Shown here one piece after another: positions 57,386 through 64,000 of a stretch of 64,000 bases of DNA (position 1 is the stretch's first letter; every line of letters starts with the position of its first letter). The DNA lies in NCBI RefSeq assembly GCF_002224125.1, contig NZ_NCSM01000023.1:1-64000 (forward strand), in the 5' to 3' direction. The notes under the pieces were generated by a model. That model did not search any database. It saw nothing but the letters and a program-made list of their open reading frames with translations, and was not told the origin of the DNA. The translations under genes and the position numbers were made by a program. The DNA comes from Streptomyces sp. NBS 14/10. GTDB taxonomy: Bacteria; Actinomycetota; Actinomycetes; Streptomycetales; Streptomycetaceae.

Positions 57386-59137
57386 ATGGTGACTTTCGCG
57401 CAGTTGAAGGCGGTCGATCCTGGCCAGTTCGAGCAGGCGGCGGACGGCTGGCACAAGGTGAGCAGCAGTGCCAGTGCGGCCAAGGACCGGCTGGACAATG
57501 AGATCAACGCGAAGCTTCGCGGGGGGCTCAAGGGGCAGGGGGTCGGTGCGGCGCTGGGGCGGCTGGAGCGGCTGAGCGGGAACTTCCACTACATGCAGGT
57601 GGAGTGCGCGCTGATCCTGACGGCGTTGAACGGGCTGGCCTCTGAGTTGCGGGCGGCGAAGAAGAAACTGGACAACGCCGTTCAGGACGCGCGGGACGCG
57701 GGGATGACCGTCAAGGAAGACGGTTCGGTGGAATACCGGCCCCTGGTGCTGCTTCCGGGCCAGGAGTACGAGCCGCCCGGGAGCGGCCGTACGCCGTTTG
57801 TCACGACGACGCCGAAGCAGCGGGCCCAGGGGTTCGCCGACCGGATCGGTGACGCGCTCAAGGACGCGACCGAGGCGGACGGCAAGTACGCCAAGACCCT
57901 GGGCAAGCTGATCACGACGGCCGATCTGTCGGTCACCAAGGACGACTGGATCGACGCGGACAACGACCGGGGGGCGGTCGAGAAGACGGTCGGGGACTAT
58001 CTGCGCGACGTTCCCGAGGACAAGTCACCCAAGGACAACGCGGCCTGGTGGAAGAGCCTGAGCAAAGAGGAGCAGGCGGAGTACATCTCCCTCTTCCCGG
58101 CGAGCGTCGGCAAGCTGGACGGCCTCCCCGTCGAGGACCGCGACGAGGCCAACCGCGTCGTGCTCAATGAGCAGCGGGCGAAGTACCAGACCGAGCTGGC
58201 GGATCTGCCGCCCGAGCCCAAGCCGAAGAATATCCTCGCCGGGCGCTCTTACGTGATCAACCCGGAATGGCTCAAATGGGACAACCACAGGAAGCATGTG
58301 AAGTCCTCTCTCGACGGCCTGAACGCCATTCAGGAGCGTTTCGATGTCACGGGAAAGGTCGACCCTTATCCCAGCAAGAGACCTTCCGGTTACAAACCGA
58401 CCGGCGACGGGCTGCCGCCCGCGTATCTGCTGGGTATCGACCCCGAGAACAACGGGCGCGCGATCATCGCGAACGGCAACCCGGACACGGCCGACCACAC
58501 CGCGGTGATGGTCGACGGCACCAAGAGCAAACTCGGCTCCATCCGCACCCCCATCGTCAGGGGCACCAATCTGTGGCAGGCCGCCAGCGCGATGCCGGGC
58601 GAACCCGAGGTGTCGACCATCACCTGGCAGGGCTACGACGCTCCGCAGAACATGTTCCCGGAAGGCGCGTTGGACAGGTACGCCGACCGGGCGGCGGGAG
58701 ATTTCAACGACTTCCTGTCGGGGCTGCACACCTCCCACAGCCCGTCGGCCAATGACCATCTTTCGGTGCAGGCCCACAGCTACGGGAGCGTGGTGGCGGG
58801 TTCCGCCGCCCGCCAGGGCACCCTCGAGGCGGACGATGTGATGTTCAGCGGCAGCCCCGGCGTCCAGGTGGGGCGGGCCGAGGACATGGACGTACCCGCG
58901 GGGCATGTGTGGAACCAGAAGGCGAAGGACGACCCGGTCCCCAGGCTGGGGGCGCCCACCCACGGCCACCACGAGGGTCTGACCCAGTTCATCACCCCCC
59001 ACGACCGCATCTTCGGTGCCAACCAGATGTCCACCGACACCAGGGGGCACGGAAACTACTGGGTGGCCGGTTCGGAGAGCCTGGAGAACCAGGCGCGCGT
59101 CGTGGTGGGGCGCTACGACGAGGTCCAGCTGAAGTAG
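57386..59137 (+). CDS. WXG-like helical domain plus alpha/beta hydrolase (DUF1023-type) protein
   Basis: 583 residues. The first 115 residues are helical and resemble WXG100/LXG-type modules (FEQAADGWHKVSSSA, then long heptad-like helices). A spacer with Pro-rich joins follows. Residues about 370-570 form a DUF1023-type alpha/beta hydrolase with the nucleophile elbow AHSYGSVVAG (Ser about 465). There is no signal peptide; type VII (ESX) substrates often look like this, so secretion by that route is possible. No ESX machinery is nearby. ATG 57386 is preceded by an AT-rich promoter-like stretch (57340-57370). Confidence 0.85.
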   Translation: MVTFAQLKAVDPGQFEQAADGWHKVSSSASAAKDRLDNEINAKLRGGLKGQGVGAALGRLERLSGNFHYMQVECALILTALNGLASELRAAKKKLDNAVQDARDAGMTVKEDGSVEYRPLVLLPGQEYEPPGSGRTPFVTTTPKQRAQGFADRIGDALKDATEADGKYAKTLGKLITTADLSVTKDDWIDADNDRGAVEKTVGDYLRDVPEDKSPKDNAAWWKSLSKEEQAEYISLFPASVGKLDGLPVEDRDEANRVVLNEQRAKYQTELADLPPEPKPKNILAGRSYVINPEWLKWDNHRKHVKSSLDGLNAIQERFDVTGKVDPYPSKRPSGYKPTGDGLPPAYLLGIDPENNGRAIIANGNPDTADHTAVMVDGTKSKLGSIRTPIVRGTNLWQAASAMPGEPEVSTITWQGYDAPQNMFPEGALDRYADRAAGDFNDFLSGLHTSHSPSANDHLSVQAHSYGSVVAGSAARQGTLEADDVMFSGSPGVQVGRAEDMDVPAGHVWNQKAKDDPVPRLGAPTHGHHEGLTQFITPHDRIFGANQMSTDTRGHGNYWVAGSESLENQARVVVGRYDEVQLK

Positions 59138-59198
59138 GCGCTTCCTGCCGCGGCCCTGTGCGGCCCTCCGTCGAGCCGCCCCGCATACGCGCGCTAGT

Positions 59199-60146
59199 GT
59201 GCGGGTGAGCCTCCATGTCGTCATAGGGTCCGGGCCAGCAGGGGCCGCCACCGCTCGGCTGCTGGCCGAGCAGGGTCATACGGTGCGGGTCATCACCAGG
59301 TCGGGCCGGAGCCCGGAGACCGGCATCGAACACATCGCGCTGGACGCGACGGACAGCGAGCGGCTGACCGCGGCCGCGCGGGGCGCGGCCGCGATCTACA
59401 GCTGTGCCGCACCGCCCTACCACCGCTGGGTGGGCGAATGGCCGGCGCTGGCCTCGTCGCTCTGCGCCGCGGCCGAGGCGACCGGGGCCGTCCTGGTCAT
59501 GCTGGGCAACCTCTACGGCTACGGTCCGGTGGACGGCCCCATGACCGAGGAGCTGCCACTCGCCGCGACCGGCCCCAAGGGGCGGGTCCGCGCCGCCGTG
59601 TGGGAGCAGGCGCGGACACTGCATGAACAGGGCCGTATCAAGGCGGTCGAGGTACGGCCCTCGGACTTCTTCGGGCCCGGCGTGACCGACGGCGGCCACC
59701 TGGCCGCCCGGGTCATGCCGCGGCTGCTGCGCGGCAAGCCCGTCTCCACGCTCGGCGATCCGGACGCCCCGCACAGCTGGAGCTATCTCCCCGATGTGGC
59801 CAGGGCCCTCGTCGAGGTCGCGGGCGAGGAACGGGCCTGGGGACGGGCCTGGCACGTACCGACGGAGCCCGCGCGGTCCACCCGGCAGATGGTCGACCAC
59901 CTCGCCGCCCAGGCGGGAACGGGACCGGTCGCGGTGCGCCGGCTGTCGCCGGCCGTACTGGGCGTCGCGTCGCTCTTCTCCCCGCTGCTCCGCGAGCTGA
60001 AGGAGATCCGTTACCAGTTCGACCGGCCGTTCGTGGTGGACGCGAGCGCTTACGAGGCCGAGTTCGCCGTACGGGCCACCCCCGTCGACGAGCAGGTCGA
60101 GGCGACGGTGGCCTGGTGGCGGGAGCGGCCGGCCACCACCGGGTGA
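59199..60146 (+). CDS. NAD(P)-dependent epimerase/atypical SDR protein
   Basis: 315 residues. The N-terminal Rossmann motif is VIGSGPAGAATARLL (GxGxxG-like), followed by LDATDSERL and VLVMLGNLYGYGP, typical of extended SDR/epimerase-like proteins. The usual YxxxK is not obvious, so it may be a non-catalytic or atypical NAD-binding member. The start is GTG 59199 with GTG 59205 as an alternative, and no strong ribosome site. Substrate unknown; it converges with the glycosidase gene. Confidence 0.87.
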   Translation: MRVSLHVVIGSGPAGAATARLLAEQGHTVRVITRSGRSPETGIEHIALDATDSERLTAAARGAAAIYSCAAPPYHRWVGEWPALASSLCAAAEATGAVLVMLGNLYGYGPVDGPMTEELPLAATGPKGRVRAAVWEQARTLHEQGRIKAVEVRPSDFFGPGVTDGGHLAARVMPRLLRGKPVSTLGDPDAPHSWSYLPDVARALVEVAGEERAWGRAWHVPTEPARSTRQMVDHLAAQAGTGPVAVRRLSPAVLGVASLFSPLLRELKEIRYQFDRPFVVDASAYEAEFAVRATPVDEQVEATVAWWRERPATTG

Positions 60147-60189
60147 CATCCCCGACGGCGACCACGACCGCCACACCCCGCCGTGGCGG

Positions 60190-62049
60190 TCAGTCCTGCA
60201 CGTCGACCACCGTGGAGTACGACGAGCCGTCGGTGCTGCCGACGTCCTGCGAGCCGGTCGCGGTGGCCGGCCGGCCCTTGAGGAGGTTGCGGGTGGGGTC
60301 CGGATCGGGGCTGCCCTGCCCGGGCTGCGGCCAGATGGAGCAGTCCGACCAGGTGCTGCTCCAGCCGGAGTTGCCGCCGCCGTCGGTGAGCGCGAAGGAG
60401 CCGGAACCGGCAGGGTAGGGGCAGTTGTAGACGCCCGCCACGCCGACGCCGGTGGCCGCCACACCGCCGAGCTTCGCCGCCCCCTGCGCCTCGGCCTGGA
60501 CGACGACGGTTCCGGTGTTCTTCACGGTCGCGCCGGTCACGTTGACGTTCTTGACCGCGTAGCCGTGGCCGCCGCCGGAGACGAACTCGAACGCGCTGTA
60601 AGGGCTGTCCGTGATGGTCGTGTTGGTGATGTTGACGGTGGCGTTGATGGCGCTGTCGTAGGAGTCGACGCGCAGGGCCCCCATCGGGTGGTTCCAGTTG
60701 GGGTTCATGGCGCCGGTGCGCACCAGCGTGTTTCCGTCGACCGTGATCGTGCCGGAGAGCGGATGGAAGGGGTCGAGGAACTTCTGGTTGGAGATGGCGA
60801 TCCCGCTGCCGAGCGCGTTGGTGTCGGAGATCAGGTTGTTCTTGACCGCGATGTCGGTGCCGCCGTAGATCGCGATGCCGTTGGCGAGGTTCGGTTGCGA
60901 GATGGTGTTGTTCTCGAAGCTGCTGTCGGTGTCCGGCGCATTCAGCGACCACATGGCGAGCGCGTCGTCGCCCTGGTTGCGCAGGAAGTTGTCGCGGACG
61001 CGCACGCCCTTGGCACTGCCGTTGAGGTTGAGCCCGTCGGCGGTGGTGTCGAGGATGCGGTTGTGCTCGACGACGAGGTTGTCGTTGTTGCCCATCAGCC
61101 AGAGGCCCACCTTCAGGTGCTGCAGCCACATGCCCGACACGCTGGAGTTCGGGCCGAGCGAGCCGTTGACGAAGTTGTCGGGGTTGGAGTCGACGCGCTC
61201 GGTGACTTCCCCGATGACCGCGAAGTCCTTGATGTGGACGCTGCCGGACGAGCTGGACTGGTCGATGAAGCGCGAGGTGCGCACGGTGGAGTACCAGTGC
61301 CCTGCGCCCCGCAGAGTGACGTTCTGGACACCGCTCAGGGAGGAGGTCAGCTTGTAGTCGCCCGGTGGGATCCACACCACGCCGCCCTGGGCGGAGGCGA
61401 TGGCGTCGCGGAACGCCTGCGTGGAGTCGCCCTGCCCGGTCGGGTCGGCGCCCTTCGAGGTGACGGAGACCGATCCCGCGGGCTGCGTGGCGGCCGGCTC
61501 CGCCCGCTCGAAGTCGACCACGTCGATGGTGGCCTGGATGTTGCCGGCCTCGAAGGCGATCTTGTCGCCGGCCTGGACGTTCTGGCCCAGCACAAGCCGG
61601 GCGTCGTCGTAGAAGTGGTGGGTCCTCGCCCCGGCGATCCAGCCGGTGTCCACGTACGAGTACTTGGAGGTGACCGCCAGGGACTTGGCGAGCTTGGTTC
61701 CGTTGACGTACACGCTGAGCGTGCCGGACTGGCCGTCGGGCACGCTGTAGGCGACGTTCACGGCGTTGGCCGCGCGGGGTGCGGTGAATTCGACGCGCTG
61801 GCCGGAGGCGAGACGGACGGCCTGGCGGCCGGATGCCTCGGAGGCGAGGGTGCCCTGGGTGTAGTCGGGGCCGATCTTGGTGCCGGTGGTGGTGGCCGAT
61901 TCGGCCTCGACCGAGGTGAAGGGGAGGGCGGCGCCCGCGGCGGCGTGCGCGGCGGTGGGAGGCAGGACGAGCAGCATGCCGGCCGCCAGGGCCACGGTCG
62001 CGCCGATCGCCGGCATACGCCCGACCGATCCGAAGGTATTGCTGCGCAT
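60190..62049 (-). CDS. Secreted beta-helix glycosidase (GH87/mycodextranase-like) with truncated C-terminal module
   Basis: 619 residues. A signal peptide of about 35 residues ends near AAHA. A CBM35-like module (about 40-185, VEAESATTTGTKIGPDY) precedes a right-handed beta-helix (about 200-560; repeated N/G-rich turns such as VVEHNRILDTTADGLNLNG and NQGDDALAMWS). This layout fits GH87 alpha-1,3-glucanases. The last 30 residues (NLLKGRPATATGSQDVGS) look like the first strands of a discoidin-type module cut short. ATG 62049 has AAAGG 9 nt upstream. The adjacent alpha-glucosidase and sugar permease support an alpha-glucan substrate. Confidence 0.85.
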   Translation of the reverse strand: MRSNTFGSVGRMPAIGATVALAAGMLLVLPPTAAHAAAGAALPFTSVEAESATTTGTKIGPDYTQGTLASEASGRQAVRLASGQRVEFTAPRAANAVNVAYSVPDGQSGTLSVYVNGTKLAKSLAVTSKYSYVDTGWIAGARTHHFYDDARLVLGQNVQAGDKIAFEAGNIQATIDVVDFERAEPAATQPAGSVSVTSKGADPTGQGDSTQAFRDAIASAQGGVVWIPPGDYKLTSSLSGVQNVTLRGAGHWYSTVRTSRFIDQSSSSGSVHIKDFAVIGEVTERVDSNPDNFVNGSLGPNSSVSGMWLQHLKVGLWLMGNNDNLVVEHNRILDTTADGLNLNGSAKGVRVRDNFLRNQGDDALAMWSLNAPDTDSSFENNTISQPNLANGIAIYGGTDIAVKNNLISDTNALGSGIAISNQKFLDPFHPLSGTITVDGNTLVRTGAMNPNWNHPMGALRVDSYDSAINATVNITNTTITDSPYSAFEFVSGGGHGYAVKNVNVTGATVKNTGTVVVQAEAQGAAKLGGVAATGVGVAGVYNCPYPAGSGSFALTDGGGNSGWSSTWSDCSIWPQPGQGSPDPDPTRNLLKGRPATATGSQDVGSTDGSSYSTVVDVQD

Positions 62050-62110
62050 GTGCTGATGCCTTTGTGTGGGGGGAGAGAGAAGGAAGCGCCGTGCAGTGGG
62101 GGTGGGGGGC

Positions 62111-63709
62111 TCAGGCGCGCAGCCAGGCCGCGGTGTCCCGCGGCAGGCGGCCACGGTCGTCCAGCGGTCCGCTGGCCAGCAGGAGCCGGGAGTGGGCGGG
62201 CAGCCGGGCCGGCGTGTCCGCGAGGTTCACCACGCAGATGAGCCCGTCCGCACCGGCGAAGGCGAGGACGTCATCGGGGGCGGGGAGCCAGGTGAGCGGG
62301 GTGTCGCCGAAGCCGGACGTGGCGCGGCGGATACGGAGGGCCGCGCGGTAGAGGCTGAGCATCGAGCCGGGGTCCTGCGCCTGGCGGTCGGCCGCGTAGC
62401 CGGGCCAGTCGGCGGGCTGCGGCAGCCAGGGCTCGACGCGGGAGCCGAAGCCGGCGTACGGCGCCTCGGCCGCCCACGGCAGCGGCACCCGGCAGCCGTC
62501 CCGGCCCGGGTCGGTGCCGCCGGAGCGGAAGTGCATCGGGTCCTGGACCCGGTCGCGAGGGATGTCCGCCTCGGGCAGTCCGAGTTCCTCGCCCTGGTAG
62601 ACGTAGACGGCGCCGGGCAGGGCCAGCGACAGCAGGGCGGCGGCCCGCGCCCGCCGGGTGCCCAGAGCGAGGTCGGCGGGGGTGCCGAAGGCCTTGGTGG
62701 CGAAGTCGAAGGCGGTGTCCTCGCGGCCGTAGCGGGTGACCGTGCGGGTCACATCGTGATTGCACAGCACCCAGGTGGCGGGCGCGCCCACCGGAGCGTG
62801 CTGGGCCAGCGTCTCGTCGATCGACGCCCGCAGCCGCCGGGCGTCCCAGGGGCAGGCCAGAAAGGAGAAGTTGAAGGCGGTGTGCAGCTCGTCGGGGCGC
62901 AGGTAGCGGGTGAAGCGTTCGGTGTCCGGCAGCCACACCTCGCCGACGAAGATCCCGCCGTATGCGTCGGCCACCGTCCGCCAGGAACGGTAGATGTCGT
63001 GCAGTTCGTCGCGGTCGACGTAAGGGTGCCGGTCACGACCCTCGACGAAGTCGGGCAGGCGGGGGTCCTTCACAAGCAGGGCGGCCGAGTCGACGCGGAC
63101 GCCCGCGACGCCCCGCTCGAACCAGAAGCGCAGGATGTCCTCGTGTTCCTGGCGGACGGCCGGATGGCTCCAGTTGAGGTCGGGCTGCTCGGGGGCGAAC
63201 AGATGCAGATACCAGCCACCCTCGGGCAGCCGGCTCCACGCCGGACCGCCGAACTCTGATCGCCAGTCGTTGGGCGGCAGCTCACCATGGTCGCCGCGGC
63301 CCGGCCGGAAGTGGAACAGCTCGCGCTCGGGACCGCCGCCGAGCGCGGCGCGGAACCAGGGGTGCTGGTCCGAGACGTGATTGGGCACGATGTCGACGAT
63401 CGTGCGGATGCCAAGCTCCCGCGCCTCGGCGATCAGCTTCTCCGCCTCGGCCAGGGTGCCGAAGGCCGGGTCGATGGCGCGGTAGTCGGCGACGTCGTAG
63501 CCGCCGTCCTTCAGCGGCGACAGATACCAGGGCGTGAACCACAGGGCGTCGACGCCGAGTTCGGCGAGATACGGCAGCCTGGCGCGGACGCCCGCGAGGT
63601 CGCCGGTGCCGTCGCCGTCGCCGTCGGCAAAGCTGCGCACGTACACCTGATAGATGACCGCGGAACGCCACCAGTCGCGGTCCGTCCGGGCAGGGGTGGG
63701 CTGTGCCAC
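62111..63709 (-). CDS. GH13 alpha-glucosidase
   Basis: 532 residues. All GH13 regions are present: DIVPNHVS (I), GVRVDSAALL (II, nucleophile Asp), FVGEVWL (III, acid Glu) and VLCNHDVTR (IV). The start WWRSAVIYQVYVRSFADG is typical of oligo-1,6-/alpha-glucosidases. No signal peptide, so it hydrolyses imported oligosaccharides in the cytoplasm. GTG 63709 has AAAGG 8 nt upstream. It follows the partial permease by about 60 bp in the same direction and is probably in its operon. Confidence 0.94.
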   Translation of the reverse strand: MAQPTPARTDRDWWRSAVIYQVYVRSFADGDGDGTGDLAGVRARLPYLAELGVDALWFTPWYLSPLKDGGYDVADYRAIDPAFGTLAEAEKLIAEARELGIRTIVDIVPNHVSDQHPWFRAALGGGPERELFHFRPGRGDHGELPPNDWRSEFGGPAWSRLPEGGWYLHLFAPEQPDLNWSHPAVRQEHEDILRFWFERGVAGVRVDSAALLVKDPRLPDFVEGRDRHPYVDRDELHDIYRSWRTVADAYGGIFVGEVWLPDTERFTRYLRPDELHTAFNFSFLACPWDARRLRASIDETLAQHAPVGAPATWVLCNHDVTRTVTRYGREDTAFDFATKAFGTPADLALGTRRARAAALLSLALPGAVYVYQGEELGLPEADIPRDRVQDPMHFRSGGTDPGRDGCRVPLPWAAEAPYAGFGSRVEPWLPQPADWPGYAADRQAQDPGSMLSLYRAALRIRRATSGFGDTPLTWLPAPDDVLAFAGADGLICVVNLADTPARLPAHSRLLLASGPLDDRGRLPRDTAAWLRA

Positions 63710-63769
63710 GGCGGTGCCTTTCTTCTCGAGGGGCGGGGCGGGAGTCGGCCCTTCGTGCTGCGGACGGGG

Positions 63770-64000
63770 TCAGCCCTTCGTGCTGCCCGCGCTGATCCCG
63801 GCGATGATGTGCCGTTGGAAGACGAGGAACAGCGCGACCATCGGGACGCTGGCGATGACCATCGCGGCGATGAGCACGGTCAGCTGGATGTTCTGGGACA
63901 GCTGGACCAGTGCCACGCTGATCGGCTGCTTGTCCGGGTCGGAGAAGACCATCAGCGGCCACAGGAAGTCCTGCCACACCGCCACCAGCGCGAAGATGGA
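63770..64000 (-). CDS. Sugar ABC transporter permease (MalG type), C-terminal part
   Basis: The 77 codons present run off the right edge, so the 5' end is missing. They carry the last two membrane segments (VAVWQDFLWPLMVFSD and IAAMVIASVPMVALFLVFQ) and the typical end FQRHIIAGISAGSTKG. It is the last subunit of an importer whose other genes lie to the right. With the GH13 alpha-glucosidase and the beta-helix glycosidase downstream it suggests uptake of alpha-gluco-oligosaccharides. Confidence 0.9.
   Translation of the reverse strand, partial: SIFALVAVWQDFLWPLMVFSDPDKQPISVALVQLSQNIQLTVLIAAMVIASVPMVALFLVFQRHIIAGISAGSTKG

Overview
The window is very GC-rich, with strong G/C preference at third codon positions, many GTG starts and 4-bp start/stop overlaps. 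It carries modular type I polyketide synthases, a secreted amidase, a GH67 glucuronidase and a sugar ABC transporter without its own ATPase. Together these point to a Streptomyces-type actinobacterial chromosome. No rRNA, tRNA, CRISPR array, transposase or phage gene was recognised. All calls come from reading the sequence and the translations; no database search was run.

Layout. 1-749: N-terminus of a type I PKS running off the left edge. 1.0-4.1 kb: a secreted amidase-domain protein and two unrecognised small acidic proteins. 4.1-9.1 kb: a CitA/CitB-type two-component system beside an orphan TctC lipoprotein and a GntP-family permease, apparently a carboxylate sensing and uptake locus. 9.3-13.0 kb: a large CHAT-domain (caspase-like) protein. 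13.0-17.4 kb: GH67 alpha-glucuronidase, a YfbM/DUF1877 protein and an exported amidase-signature enzyme.

17.4-36.8 kb is the most distinctive part, a biosynthetic cluster. Six minus-strand genes joined by 4-bp overlaps encode a fatty acyl-AMP ligase, a soluble diiron desaturase-like protein, a hotdog thioesterase, an acyl carrier protein, a cyclopropane-synthase-type methyltransferase and a second acyl-ACP desaturase. Divergent from them are two PKS genes: a loading region (vestigial KS-AT-ACP) plus KS-AT-KR-ACP, then KS-AT-DH-KR-ACP-TE. A convergent P450 ends the cluster. I infer that a free fatty acid is activated onto the dedicated ACP, desaturated and methylated or cyclopropanated there, extended by two PKS modules (malonyl, then methylmalonyl), released by the TE and oxidised by the P450. 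The product is not identified.

36.9-41.0 kb: a LysR remnant, an intact LysR regulator divergent from a DJ-1/PfpI protein with a perfect palindrome between them, and an NhaA antiporter fused to a DsbA-like domain. 41.1-57.3 kb: a catabolic region for sugar-acid-like substrates, with three D-2-hydroxyacid dehydrogenases, two enolase-superfamily enzymes (one glucarate-dehydratase-like), a sugar ABC importer, a TIM-barrel isomerase, a TauE/SafE permease and a dipeptide-type ABC importer. Short motifs shared between promoters suggest co-regulation. 57.4-64.0 kb: a WXG-like/alpha-beta hydrolase protein, an NAD-dependent epimerase, and the end of an alpha-glucan locus (beta-helix glycosidase, GH13 alpha-glucosidase, partial sugar ABC permease).
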